Positions 1-10,783 of a stretch of DNA of 62,073 nt are shown one piece after another. The stretch covers positions 1 through 62,073 of the forward strand of contig JABXHY010000028.1 of the NCBI GenBank assembly GCA_013373375.1, given 5' to 3'. Position numbers and translations under genes: made by a program. The notes beneath the pieces were generated by a model, which saw nothing but the letters and a program-made list of their open reading frames with translations, had not been told where the DNA came from and did not search any database. The stretch comes from Gammaproteobacteria bacterium (GTDB taxonomy: Bacteria; Pseudomonadota; Gammaproteobacteria; Enterobacterales; Kangiellaceae). Position 1 is the first letter of the stretch; every line of letters begins with the position of its first letter.

Positions 1-1
1 G

Positions 2-3000
2 ACAGGAGTTACTCAAACCTATCACACGTATGATGAGTTAGGAGAAGTCGTCCATTATAAGATTAATGTTGGTGAACTTGGAGCTAACTGGCGTAAAGCG
101 GTTAATCGAATTTATTTTATTAATGACCATGATGTAGCTTCACCAACAGGAAATAGTTGGTTTGGTAATATAAAGGTTTATGAGCAGGGAGATGTTGTCT
201 CGACGAAGTACGTTTACGATGACTTAGGTCGCGTGCGTTACACGATTGATGCTGAGAGTTATGTTTCAGAGAACGTATACGATGCTAATGGCAATGTGAT
301 TGAGACGAAGCGTTATAAAAAACCAATAATCGCTGAATCTGCCGTGAGTGAATATGATGTTCAGCGTTTATTAGCGGCAACTAAGAATCAAGACTTCGCA
401 TCAAATACTAATGGTTTTGTTATAAACGGAACGCCAGCAGGAAGTGTGGTTCGAGAGAACAACAAAGTTACTTTAAAAGGCGAGAAGTTAGAAGAAGGTT
501 CTTCCAATTATTACCCTGGTATTTTTGGTAACTCAGAAGCTTCTAGTGTAGGAAGCGTCTACCGTCTTGAAGTGACTGCAGAGCAACTGAGTGGGCAAGA
601 GTACTTGATGGTTAAGATGGACAACTCAAAAGGATGGAGTGATCCTGCTTATAGACTCAGCGGTATTTATTTCAGAAGTGGAAATATTCAAAGTTATCAC
701 AGAGAAAATGCACAAAGTGGCGCTCATACACTGGGGCAGTATGAGGAAGGTAAAACTTACGTTGTTGAAATAGAAATCGTAGCAGGCGGAACAATCAATC
801 GAGTTTATGAAAAAGGCAATCGAGAGGCTACTGTTCTAGAAAAAAGAACTAGTATGACTGATTTTGGCACGACACGGTTAGCTACTCATATCTGGTCAGG
901 TCCAGAGTCTTCGGATTATATTTGGTCTGCAGATAATTATGTTGAGTATGATGTTAATGCGACACCTGAATCAACTTCTACAAAATACGTTTATGATGCG
1001 TTAGGCCGAGTGCGTTATACGATTGATGGTGAAGGTTATGTGTCTGAGAACTTTTACGATGCTAATGGTAATGTAATTGAGACAAAGCGCTATGAAAATA
1101 TTGATGCAAGCGCGTTTAAAACCGACTCTAACTATATCAGCCGAGCTTCTCAAATAAATAATATTCAGGTTTATGACGCGTCGCCTGAAGGAGCAACTAT
1201 TACAAGTGTTTTCGACGACGAGAAAGGACATGATGTTATTCAGTTAACAGGTGAGGGAACGAGTAATGGTTATCGAGTAAAAACAGAAGGGATGGCAAAC
1301 TGGAATAATGTAGACCAACGAGTGTTGTCATGGGAAATGAAATATTCAGAAGGATATACGATATACATTAGTGTGGACACGGATAAGGGCCATCGTTATC
1401 TAACATACACTGCGGGAGATCGAACACCGACTTTAAGTGAGTCGGGTTATGCATACTTAGGATTACCTGTAGAAACTAAACAGGGAGAGTGGCAAACGGT
1501 TCAAAGAGATTTGGCTGCTGATTTAGCATTAGTTGAGCCAGACAATGTTATACGGGATGTTAATGCATTTTTAATAAGAGGTTCTGGACGTTTAGATAAT
1601 ATCACGCTCAAGGGGGGAGTTACTGAGTCTGATATGAATCGATTTATATCAACTCAAAATGCTAACTCTATTTCTACTAGGTACGTCTACGATGCCTTAG
1701 GGCGCGTTCGTTACACGATTGATGCCGAGAATTATGTTTCTGAGAATGTTTACGACGCTAATGGTAATGTTATTGAGACGAAGCGATATGAGCATCCTAT
1801 TGTAAGCGATGTGGATTTCAACTCGTTTAATCAAAACCGATTGACCAATTCAACTTTTGATGTTTCTAGTGGTGTTGATCCTGATGGCTGGCGGCAACGG
1901 CATTGGCGAGTGGATGCTTCAGGTCAAGGTGTCCAGCTATCAGACTACTGGTCTTTGAACGACGATGATGCGAAGACCTATTGGTTACGTCAAACAGGAA
2001 GAGACCCAAGCGACTCCTATCAGGAGTTAGTACAAGACATAGAAGTTAGGGAAGGTGAGAAGTATATCTTTTCTGCTTACACGGGCGCCCATCGCGCGAC
2101 CGTCTCTATTCACATTGTTTGGTTCGATGCTGAAGGGAAGAGTTTAGGTTCAACAGCAGAAATAGCTGCATCACGCAATGTGACAGAAAAATCTGGAGGC
2201 CAATCACTGTCGGGTTATAAACGAATTGTGGCTCAAGGTGAAGCACCAGAAGGTGCAGTAAAAGGTCAATTGTTATTGCGCAAACGTAATACCAATGAAG
2301 GCAGTAACGATTCGTATATGTTTGTGGTAAAGCCACAGCTTGAGGTCGTGTCGTTAGAACAAACAACACCAAGTAAATGGGTTGAAAATCATCTTGAGCA
2401 TCAAGATGAATACGTTTCTACGAAGTACGTTTACGATGCTTTAGGTCGTGTGCGTTACACGATAGACCCTGAGAATTATGTCTCTGAGAATGTTTACGAT
2501 GCCAATGGCAATGTGTCGACTACTCGTCGATATTCAGATGCGATAGTCTTCGACCCAGGCTACAGCGCACAGCAATTGAGCGTTTTACTTTCTCGTAGTG
2601 TAACGTTAACAAAGCCCGTTAATGTAGAAGTTAATGGAAATACAATTAAAAAAATATCCGGTAGTGCAGGCGCTTATGATGCCGCTGCTTATAGCATTGA
2701 AAGTATAGCGAATGGTGAAGGGGCATTACGATTTAAAGTGCCTTCGATGTCATCCCGTGTTTTAGTCGGATTAAATGATAATGGTGCGGCATCAAACTCC
2801 TATGGTGATATGGAGTTTACGATATTCATTATTAATGATGACGTGCATGTGTATGAGGATGGTTCTCACCGATTTAACTTTTCGAATAATCATACGGAAG
2901 GGAATGAATATCGAATAAAATTGTCGAATGGCAAAGCGCTATATCAAGTGAGAAAAGCTGGCGAAACTGGCTTTACTACTTTTTATACATCGACTAAAAC

Positions 3001-6000
3001 TGTCGATGGAACTAAAAACTATCATGCTGATGCGACGTTAATGCATATGAACGATCGTGTCACTGGAATTACACTCGATGGTGCAGGGGTGAATAATCCT
3101 GCAGCTGAATCTCATTTTTTCTATGACGCTATAGGCCGTGTTCGTTATACGATTGATCCTGAAAATTACGTTTCTGAAAATGTTTACGATGCCAATGGGA
3201 ATGTGATCTCCACTCGCCGGTATTCGGACTCTATAGTAGTTAATCAAAGCTATACGGTAGAACAGCTAACGGCGTTACTTCCTAACAAGTTAACGCTTAC
3301 AAAACCGATTAACACAAAGATTGATGGCAACAGCATCGAGAAAATTTCCGGCAGTGCGAGTGCTTACGATGCGTCCGCGCACAGCATCGAGAGTATTAAG
3401 AATGGAGAGGGTGCATTTCGCTTTAAAGTGCCGTCAGAGTCTTCTAGAGTCTTGGTCGGACTAAATGATAATGGAGGAGATTCAAGTGCTTATGGCGATA
3501 TGGAGTTCACTCTTTTCATCATTTACGATGATATCTATGTTTATGAAGACGGCTCTAATAAATTTAGCTTCTTAGATAACCATGCAGCGGGTAATGAGTA
3601 CCGCATCAAGTTATCGAACGGTCAAGCACTTTATCAAGTTAGAAGAGAAGGTGAGCTACAATTTACTACTTTCTATACATCGGCCAAAACAGTAGACGGT
3701 TCGCGAAGTTACCAAGCCGATGCAACCTTGATGCACATGAGTGATCGAATTACCGACATTACGATAGATGGCTCAGATGTTAGCGATGCTGTGATTGAAA
3801 CTTTATACACCTACGACTCTTTAGGTCGCGTAGTCGCAACTCAAGATGCCAACGGTCATACTGAGTACAATACTTATGATGCTTTTGGTAATCGTATTCA
3901 GTTTGAAAATAAACTCGGGCATAAGTGGACGTATGAGTACGATAAACGCGGTCAGTTAATCGAAGAAATTTCTCCCCAAGTCACAGTCGCATTTAATGAC
4001 GGTACAGAAGGTACTGAAGAGATTAAAAAGCGTTTTGCTTACGATGCGTATGGTAATGTTATTTCGATCACCGAAGCTGCGGGTATTGCTGGTCAAGAGC
4101 GTACCATTCGATACGAATACGATAAGCGTGGTAATCAAACGACGGTTATCAATGCTGATCAAGGTGTGTGGTCAAGCGCTCAGAATAAAGTTGTTGCAAC
4201 GGGAACTGCCGACACCGATCAAACCTGGTTTAATGCGTTTGGTCAAGCGGTGAAAAACAAAGACACCGAAGGTTTCTATCGTTACAAGTCGTATACCGAG
4301 AACGGTAAAGTTGAATATGAAGTTGATGGCGATGGATACGTTACTTTCTATCAATATGATGCTCGTGGCAATGTAATTGAAGTTACACGATATGCTGAAG
4401 AATTAACACCTGCTGAATTGAGTATTCTAAACTCTAAGGGTACTGACTTTAGTAGTGCAGATATTAAAGCAATGGTAAATACCAGTGGTAAAGATCGTGT
4501 GATCACCACAACTTATAATTCACTCGGCCAAAAAGTTTCAGTTAAGCAAAGTAGTGTGGCTGGTTTTAACAGTGTAACTAATGGCGCCTTTACCGACTCT
4601 CCAGAAACGCGTTACGAGTACAACTCGCAAGGTCAACTGATTAAACAAAGCACCAAAGTGAGCAATACCCAGTGGGCTGATTCTTACTTCTATTACAACA
4701 ACGCTGGTCAACGTGTCGCGACTGTTGATCCTCTTGGCTATGTTACCCAGGTGGAGTACGACGCATTTGGAAATGTGATCAAGCAAACGGAATACGCAGA
4801 AAAATCTGGCAGTTGGAATGAGTCCTCTTACTCAACGCCGACAGCAAGTGATAAAGATCGTGCTATTCGATTTGAATACGACGATATGAATCGTCTTGTG
4901 AAAACGGTTAAAGAAGGCGTTGATGTTTCTCGAATTGACGCAGGAAATGTTCTCAAAAACTCGCGAGATGTTGTTGAATTAGTCGGGTACGATAAATTGG
5001 GACGTGAAGTCTCTCGTACTGACGCCAATGGAGGTATTGCACGTACCTCATACGATGTACTCGGTCGTGTTGAGAGTGTGATTGAGCCGGAACGATTGGT
5101 TGCGAAAGCTGGAGCTTTAGATCCATTTATTTCAAATGGCTTTGTTATGGCATCACCGGTCACAACCTTCGAGTACAATGCGCATGGCGATGTTATTTCT
5201 ACCTCGAAGCAGAGTAATGTCTCAAGTGCAAGAGGTGAAGTTCAGGAAACCAGAAATATTGTTGACTTCCACGGTAATATTGTTAAGTCGCTAGATGCGA
5301 ATTTGAATGCGACTTACACCGAATACAATTCACAAGGAAAAGTTACAGAAACTCGTCAAAGTTTAGATGAAGAAGAGGTTGTAACTTATACACCTATTAT
5401 TCGATATGATGAAGTAAGGGTTGAGATAGACGATGGAGTGTATACCACAAAAATTGTACCTGTTTACGGTGATCCGATAACCAAAGAATCTCCAGAGAGC
5501 TATAAGTTCACTCGCGTTCAAAAATATGAATACGATAGTAACGGCAATCAAATTAAAACATCAATTAACACAAATGTTCATAACGAAGCCGAGAATTTTA
5601 TAACGACGGTTTCGACCTACAATGCATTTGGAGAGCTATATCGACAAGGGCAAGAAGGTGAACAAAATACGTTTACTTTTGATTACGATAATGCTGGACG
5701 TCTTGTTCAAACGAATCAAGGTGATGGAGTAATTAAAGCTTACGATTACGATTTAGTTGGGCAGAAAACACGTGAAAATCGAAAGGGTGATTTATCTACG
5801 TCGTTAGATGATCGTGTGACTTACATAAAGTATGACCTACTCGGTCGAGCGATTGAGCATCAAGCGCCGAAATTCACAAGTTTTGCTAACAGCACTAATG
5901 CGAGCACAGGAGTTCTTACAACGCCAAGAACTCTACAGCAATATGACCGTTGGGGTAATGTAACTCAAACGAAAGATGCGGCGAATAATATTACAAAATA

Positions 6001-9000
6001 TGATTTTGATCATGCCAATCGATTAATTAAAGAAACGAAAGCGGCGGTTACCTACTGGGATGAAAAAGGAGATGGGCATGTTGGTTATAAAGCAACTACA
6101 GAACACTTTTATGATGCAATCGGCCAACGCATTGCTGAAAAAGATACCTTAGGAAACTTCACCAAATATGAATACGACGCTGGCGGAAATTTACGCCGCA
6201 CGACTGATCGCTTAAATGAAATAACAGAATACGCTTACGATATATTTGGTCGAAAAGTAGCGACCAAGGACGCATTGGGTTACGTTCGAACGAACCAGTT
6301 TGACGCCATGGGGCAAATTATTAAGCAAGGCATTCTCCGAAACAATGGAGGCGTTCAATATAAGAGCGGGCAGACAACTCCAAGTGGTTTAAATGAAGTT
6401 ATATTAACCAGTTACGAATTCGACTCTTTAGGTCAGCGTAAAGTCGAGTACATGGGCGACTACGATTTAACAACCAGTAGAATCGTGACCATGTATAAAT
6501 ACGATACACGTGGCAACGTTGTATTAACTACTAAAATGCGAGACAAAACGTTAGTCAATAACCCTGATTTACCAGAGCGTCGCACTTACTACACTTACGA
6601 TGAGTACGGAAACAAAACATCGCAAGAAGACGCGAACGGTCGTACTCAAACATGGGTGTACGACAATGCCTTCGGGAGAGTTAAGTCCTATACCGATCTG
6701 GGTGGCCGGGAGACGGATTACTTCTACAACCTTCAAGGAGATCTAAACAAAGAAACCTACACGTTAGAGGGTGCTAATATCGATGAGCGTCGATACGACT
6801 ACTGGGAAAACGGTGCGTTAAAAAGTATTACCGACGAACGTAAAGTTGGATCAGAAGGTACAACTCCTCGTTACCGTACAGATAACTTCAATCACACCAT
6901 CAATGTCGACAGTTTTTCATATGATATTCTTGGACGACAGGTTCATGTGAAGCATTTACAAACACAGCGATATGCAGGTGTTGAATATATTGAAGGTCCA
7001 GGAGATGGCGGCGGCGGTGGTTTTGAGCCTCGTCGGTTAAACAGTGAGTTTGAATCATTTAATACCACTTACTCAACGACAGTAATTAAAACAATTGAAA
7101 CTAGTTCGTTTAGTCAGGAGAGTCGAACTCAATACGATGCTCTTAATCGAATTGAAAAAGTAAAATCACCCGCTAATACTTACGGCAACGAGTTGTTGTC
7201 ATTAGAAAAACGCTACGATGAAAAAGGAAATGTAAGAGCTACCATTGGTACCTATAAATTAGGTGGAACTAATACCAATGCGACGCGAGCTAACTGGCAC
7301 ACCTATAATGAAGAAAATCGACTTATTACGGTTAAGGGGCGTTTGGAAAACCAGCAAATAGTCGCCGAAGAAGAAGTCGCTTACGACGCTTTGGGTCAAC
7401 GTGTTGAGTCAACAACTTTCAAAGATGTTTACTTAAAAGAAGCGAATAAAGAGCCGGGTTATGTTGAATATCAAACGATATCTGCTTACAGGCAAGAGCT
7501 CTATATTTATGATGACATCGGCAACTTAGAAGACACTAAGGTAAGAGCTAAACTCGACTTTGATGCTAAGTTTGGTTCGGCACGAACTGTATATGGAGCT
7601 TGGTTATACAGTAAGGACCAAGTTATCGATGATTGGGGCCGTGCAGTTCACACATATAATTTCAATCAAAATTGGAAAGATGATGGAGTGGCTTTTGCTC
7701 AATTTGCGAGTGACAGTCAAATTGCGTCGGCAGTTTTAAATACCAAATTGAAAGACCATACTAATACTATTTACAACGCAATAAATCAGGCGACACTGCA
7801 AAAGAATTTTACTTACGATAGTAATGGCGCTAACAAAAAGTTATCGACTAAAGTTGATTTTACAGGCGGTTACGATCGCGCAGGTAATCAACTTGGCTAT
7901 CGCGTGTATGTTTATAGAAGTGATGGTTCAACAGTCGACCACAGCATTGGTTACACCAATCAATACAATTATTTCGATAGCTATCAGTTGCAAAAACAAA
8001 TTGCAAAGCATTCGAAAAATCAAAGTAATCCTGGTGAAACTTTTTATTACTATGACTCGCGAAGAAATCTAACCAGTGTTTATCAACAAGATAAGGAAGA
8101 TCCAACAAAAAATTATTGGAGACACTACAAAAATACAAACTCGGGTCAAATTTTAAATTTAAATCAGACTAACAAACACCAAACTTATTACTATGTAAAT
8201 GGTCAAGGTGTTGGTGATATAGGACTCTTGTCAGGTGTTGATTTTGATTACAACTTAAAACCATTTAAGAATCAAGTAAAACAGGCATCACCAAGTCAAT
8301 ACGTGGTCAGTCGCGGCGATACCTTAAAAGCGATTGCTGCAACAGTCTATGGTGACTCAAGTCTTTGGTACATCATTGCGAACAATAATGGTATTGCGAG
8401 TGATTCCGAGCTAGTGGAAGGAATGAATTTAAATATTCCTCCGCAGCTAACTAACACCAATAATGCCGATACATTCCGCCCCTATAATCCAGGCGATATT
8501 ATCGGCGATACCACGCCGATAGCGATCGCGCCTCCACCGCCGAAAAATGGATGTGGAGTGTTAGGCGCAATCATTATGGTCGTCGTGATGGTCGTAGTAA
8601 CTGTCTATACGGCTGGCGCTCTCGGTCCTGCTGGGGCAAGTTTATGGTCAACTGGAACCTCACTTCTTGGAGGCAGTTTAGGATTTTCTGCTGCTACGGC
8701 GGGTGCTGCATTCGCTGCGGGAGTTGCGGGAAGCACTGCTTCACAATTAGTTGGTAAGTCCATGGGAATGGTGGAGAGTTTCTCTTTGCGTCAAGCAATG
8801 TCATCCGGTATGACGACTGTCGCGACGATGGGCTTGGGCTATTTAGGGCAGGCGGGCGAGGCTGCTTCTACGAAAGAGGCGATGGAGGCTGCGGATAAAG
8901 TCGGAAAAGTTAAGGAAGCTGAAGCATTAAGAAAAACACTTTATGACTTTAGTGAAACAGTGCGAGATGCAAGTTCTTTGGCTCAAGCTGCTGGTAAGGC

Positions 9001-10783
9001 CTTAAGCTACGGTGGTGGTGCTGCTCACGCAGCATCTACTGTGATTTCTGCTGTTGCAGCTAACAAACTGGCTGGAGTTAAAGATGATTTTCGATGGTCC
9101 AATGTTGTCTCTTCTTACGTTTCCTCTCAGCTTTTTGGAGGCCAGAATTATGATGAGCCGGTAGACCGGTTTTTAGCCTCTACTGGTACGGGGGTTGCTT
9201 CGTCATATATCAATCACAAAATTAAAAAGGAGCGTGGAGAATCTTCTCGTTGGGAAAATCAAATGTCGTGGGCAAACGCCTTTGGTAGTGCTTTAGCAAA
9301 CGAAATTGTAGCTGGCTTGACCCCGAAAGAAAATGTTTCTCCTGAAGCGAAGATTGTAGGTATATCTGCTGAAGGATTAAAAATTCGAGCTGATGGTGGG
9401 ATCGTCCAACCTAGCGGTAGCATTGTTTATCCTTATAAACCTGGAGGCAACAATGAAGCTAACCTTGGCTTTGAGATAACTCAAGAGCGAGCTCCTAGCA
9501 TCGCTCCAAATCCTAATAGTGAAGCTGACGCGAAAATTGCTCAAGTTCTGGGTTACCTCAATCAAGTTGCAAATGGAAGGGGCGACTTTGCTGCCATATC
9601 GGCAATGATTACAGCAGATGAGTATTCGTTCGACCACGATTTCTACAAGCTGGGTGGTGATACCGCGCTCGCAACCCAGTATTTGGGCGGAGGAAGTGAT
9701 TCTTGGTTGGGCACAAGCACCGATAAACGTATATTGAATATGGCAATTGCCAACACTGATGGCGATTTTAGCGGGATGACGGGTAGGTTCCTTGCATTTG
9801 AGGAAGGAACATCGAACGAGCAGAGAATTCTAGCTGCATTTGATCAAGTTGGATTAAGAGCATCCGCTGGTCAATACATGGATATCATCAATCAAGTTGA
9901 GTCAGGAGCTCAATTTATAAATATTTCTGACGCATATTTTGTCTCCGAGTACAATTCCGCTCAAGAGCTGTACAACAATAAAATTTACGCGGGGATGGAA
10001 GCGTATGGCAACATGACCTCTGATCCAGGTCATAAACTTCTTGCTGGAATAGCCTCTGACTATGCTAGAAATTTCTCCCTAGCTGGTGATGCGGGCGCTC
10101 CTCTTGACTTGCGTAATGGAGCTCGAAATAGTTTGATTTTGGATGCTGCACTTACTGTTGCGGGACCTTTTGCCAAAGCAGCTGGCAAATTTACATCGAT
10201 GGCGGCAAGAGCCATAAATAGGGCTTCTGCAGGTATGAGAAACCTACAGTTCCCATTGAGGTTTGATTCTGTACCGACTATGATGAGGCAGAGTGGGTCA
10301 ATTAATGTGACCTTTCAAGGGTGGAAGAAAGTTCCAAACAGTAATCGTGCGGCGAGTAGTACACTTCATGCCAGACATGTTGATGAGCTAGCTTTACTGA
10401 ATAGGCAAAAGTTGTTGGACGAGCTTAGCCAGAAAGGCATAAAACACTCTCCAGAAAACATTGTAGATATTCGTAAAACACAAGATGGAAAAATTGTTTT
10501 CCTTGAAACAGGGAATAAGCAGGCAGGTCTTGAGCACATATTGGTCCGACACGAGCAAGATTTTGCTAATGTAGGGATTCACGCTGATCAAATTCCGGAG
10601 GCAGTAATGACGGCGGTCACTCAAGGAAAAGTAATCGGTTACCAGGGCAAGAATCAGGGGCGGACTATCTACGAGACATTGTTCAATGATACAAGGCACC
10701 AGATTAGCGTCACTGTTTCTGACAATGGTTTTATTGTTGGGGCTAATCCTCAATCTAGACTTTCACCCTATATTACGGAGTAA
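2..10783 (+). CDS. Giant RHS/YD-repeat polymorphic toxin, 5' partial
   Basis: The frame is open from base 2, so the true start lies upstream; an internal ATG at 233 is only the first Met in the window. About 3593 residues are visible. Order: YD units separated by ~200-residue beta-rich, lectin/CBM-like inserts (to ~3800); a long tract of classical YD repeats (3800-8200); a LysM domain (8297-8452); a Cys/Gly/Ala-rich hydrophobic stretch (8553-8750); a variable region; and a C-terminal domain (about 10390-10783) with an EHIL-x2-H pattern (His codons at 10535 and 10550) and a closing NGFIVGANP motif. That tip resembles BECR-fold (barnase/EndoU/colicin E5-D/RelE-like) nuclease toxins. RHS proteins normally form a shell around such a tip; export to other cells is inferred. 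The next gene is a likely immunity partner. The RHS call is firm; the toxin fold is moderate. Confidence 0.93.
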   Translation, partial: TGVTQTYHTYDELGEVVHYKINVGELGANWRKAVNRIYFINDHDVASPTGNSWFGNIKVYEQGDVVSTKYVYDDLGRVRYTIDAESYVSENVYDANGNVIETKRYKKPIIAESAVSEYDVQRLLAATKNQDFASNTNGFVINGTPAGSVVRENNKVTLKGEKLEEGSSNYYPGIFGNSEASSVGSVYRLEVTAEQLSGQEYLMVKMDNSKGWSDPAYRLSGIYFRSGNIQSYHRENAQSGAHTLGQYEEGKTYVVEIEIVAGGTINRVYEKGNREATVLEKRTSMTDFGTTRLATHIWSGPESSDYIWSADNYVEYDVNATPESTSTKYVYDALGRVRYTIDGEGYVSENFYDANGNVIETKRYENIDASAFKTDSNYISRASQINNIQVYDASPEGATITSVFDDEKGHDVIQLTGEGTSNGYRVKTEGMANWNNVDQRVLSWEMKYSEGYTIYISVDTDKGHRYLTYTAGDRTPTLSESGYAYLGLPVETKQGEWQTVQRDLAADLALVEPDNVIRDVNAFLIRGSGRLDNITLKGGVTESDMNRFISTQNANSISTRYVYDALGRVRYTIDAENYVSENVYDANGNVIETKRYEHPIVSDVDFNSFNQNRLTNSTFDVSSGVDPDGWRQRHWRVDASGQGVQLSDYWSLNDDDAKTYWLRQTGRDPSDSYQELVQDIEVREGEKYIFSAYTGAHRATVSIHIVWFDAEGKSLGSTAEIAASRNVTEKSGGQSLSGYKRIVAQGEAPEGAVKGQLLLRKRNTNEGSNDSYMFVVKPQLEVVSLEQTTPSKWVENHLEHQDEYVSTKYVYDALGRVRYTIDPENYVSENVYDANGNVSTTRRYSDAIVFDPGYSAQQLSVLLSRSVTLTKPVNVEVNGNTIKKISGSAGAYDAAAYSIESIANGEGALRFKVPSMSSRVLVGLNDNGAASNSYGDMEFTIFIINDDVHVYEDGSHRFNFSNNHTEGNEYRIKLSNGKALYQVRKAGETGFTTFYTSTKTVDGTKNYHADATLMHMNDRVTGITLDGAGVNNPAAESHFFYDAIGRVRYTIDPENYVSENVYDANGNVISTRRYSDSIVVNQSYTVEQLTALLPNKLTLTKPINTKIDGNSIEKISGSASAYDASAHSIESIKNGEGAFRFKVPSESSRVLVGLNDNGGDSSAYGDMEFTLFIIYDDIYVYEDGSNKFSFLDNHAAGNEYRIKLSNGQALYQVRREGELQFTTFYTSAKTVDGSRSYQADATLMHMSDRITDITIDGSDVSDAVIETLYTYDSLGRVVATQDANGHTEYNTYDAFGNRIQFENKLGHKWTYEYDKRGQLIEEISPQVTVAFNDGTEGTEEIKKRFAYDAYGNVISITEAAGIAGQERTIRYEYDKRGNQTTVINADQGVWSSAQNKVVATGTADTDQTWFNAFGQAVKNKDTEGFYRYKSYTENGKVEYEVDGDGYVTFYQYDARGNVIEVTRYAEELTPAELSILNSKGTDFSSADIKAMVNTSGKDRVITTTYNSLGQKVSVKQSSVAGFNSVTNGAFTDSPETRYEYNSQGQLIKQSTKVSNTQWADSYFYYNNAGQRVATVDPLGYVTQVEYDAFGNVIKQTEYAEKSGSWNESSYSTPTASDKDRAIRFEYDDMNRLVKTVKEGVDVSRIDAGNVLKNSRDVVELVGYDKLGREVSRTDANGGIARTSYDVLGRVESVIEPERLVAKAGALDPFISNGFVMASPVTTFEYNAHGDVISTSKQSNVSSARGEVQETRNIVDFHGNIVKSLDANLNATYTEYNSQGKVTETRQSLDEEEVVTYTPIIRYDEVRVEIDDGVYTTKIVPVYGDPITKESPESYKFTRVQKYEYDSNGNQIKTSINTNVHNEAENFITTVSTYNAFGELYRQGQEGEQNTFTFDYDNAGRLVQTNQGDGVIKAYDYDLVGQKTRENRKGDLSTSLDDRVTYIKYDLLGRAIEHQAPKFTSFANSTNASTGVLTTPRTLQQYDRWGNVTQTKDAANNITKYDFDHANRLIKETKAAVTYWDEKGDGHVGYKATTEHFYDAIGQRIAEKDTLGNFTKYEYDAGGNLRRTTDRLNEITEYAYDIFGRKVATKDALGYVRTNQFDAMGQIIKQGILRNNGGVQYKSGQTTPSGLNEVILTSYEFDSLGQRKVEYMGDYDLTTSRIVTMYKYDTRGNVVLTTKMRDKTLVNNPDLPERRTYYTYDEYGNKTSQEDANGRTQTWVYDNAFGRVKSYTDLGGRETDYFYNLQGDLNKETYTLEGANIDERRYDYWENGALKSITDERKVGSEGTTPRYRTDNFNHTINVDSFSYDILGRQVHVKHLQTQRYAGVEYIEGPGDGGGGGFEPRRLNSEFESFNTTYSTTVIKTIETSSFSQESRTQYDALNRIEKVKSPANTYGNELLSLEKRYDEKGNVRATIGTYKLGGTNTNATRANWHTYNEENRLITVKGRLENQQIVAEEEVAYDALGQRVESTTFKDVYLKEANKEPGYVEYQTISAYRQELYIYDDIGNLEDTKVRAKLDFDAKFGSARTVYGAWLYSKDQVIDDWGRAVHTYNFNQNWKDDGVAFAQFASDSQIASAVLNTKLKDHTNTIYNAINQATLQKNFTYDSNGANKKLSTKVDFTGGYDRAGNQLGYRVYVYRSDGSTVDHSIGYTNQYNYFDSYQLQKQIAKHSKNQSNPGETFYYYDSRRNLTSVYQQDKEDPTKNYWRHYKNTNSGQILNLNQTNKHQTYYYVNGQGVGDIGLLSGVDFDYNLKPFKNQVKQASPSQYVVSRGDTLKAIAATVYGDSSLWYIIANNNGIASDSELVEGMNLNIPPQLTNTNNADTFRPYNPGDIIGDTTPIAIAPPPPKNGCGVLGAIIMVVVMVVVTVYTAGALGPAGASLWSTGTSLLGGSLGFSAATAGAAFAAGVAGSTASQLVGKSMGMVESFSLRQAMSSGMTTVATMGLGYLGQAGEAASTKEAMEAADKVGKVKEAEALRKTLYDFSETVRDASSLAQAAGKALSYGGGAAHAASTVISAVAANKLAGVKDDFRWSNVVSSYVSSQLFGGQNYDEPVDRFLASTGTGVASSYINHKIKKERGESSRWENQMSWANAFGSALANEIVAGLTPKENVSPEAKIVGISAEGLKIRADGGIVQPSGSIVYPYKPGGNNEANLGFEITQERAPSIAPNPNSEADAKIAQVLGYLNQVANGRGDFAAISAMITADEYSFDHDFYKLGGDTALATQYLGGGSDSWLGTSTDKRILNMAIANTDGDFSGMTGRFLAFEEGTSNEQRILAAFDQVGLRASAGQYMDIINQVESGAQFINISDAYFVSEYNSAQELYNNKIYAGMEAYGNMTSDPGHKLLAGIASDYARNFSLAGDAGAPLDLRNGARNSLILDAALTVAGPFAKAAGKFTSMAARAINRASAGMRNLQFPLRFDSVPTMMRQSGSINVTFQGWKKVPNSNRAASSTLHARHVDELALLNRQKLLDELSQKGIKHSPENIVDIRKTQDGKIVFLETGNKQAGLEHILVRHEQDFANVGIHADQIPEAVMTAVTQGKVIGYQGKNQGRTIYETLFNDTRHQISVTVSDNGFIVGANPQSRLSPYITE
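215..3811 (+). repeat. Interspersed near-identical YD linker units in the first RHS gene
   Basis: A ~35-residue unit of the form YDALGRVRYTID-x-E-x-YVSEN-VYDANGNV recurs with its first YD codon at 215, 992, 1688, 2432 and 3122; a related, diverged unit starts at 3812. Spacing is 777, 696, 744, 690 and 690 bases, all multiples of three. The units are also very similar at DNA level, while the material between the first four is unrelated in sequence, which points to module shuffling or gene conversion. Confidence 0.9.
2432..3811 (+). repeat. 690-bp in-frame tandem duplication (2 copies)
   Basis: Copies 2432-3121 and 3122-3811 are each exactly 690 bases (230 codons). Each holds one YD unit plus one beta-rich module sharing the same landmarks, such as SGSA-AYDA, SSRVLVGLNDNG, YGDMEFT, NEYRIKLSNG and DATLMHM. 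By eye the proteins are mostly identical with scattered substitutions, so the duplication is not brand new. Reading frame and length are preserved. Confidence 0.92.

Noticed and set aside
233-235. ATG 233 as the true start of the first RHS gene
   Set aside because: The frame is open to base 2 and encodes more YD-type sequence upstream, so the gene starts outside the window.
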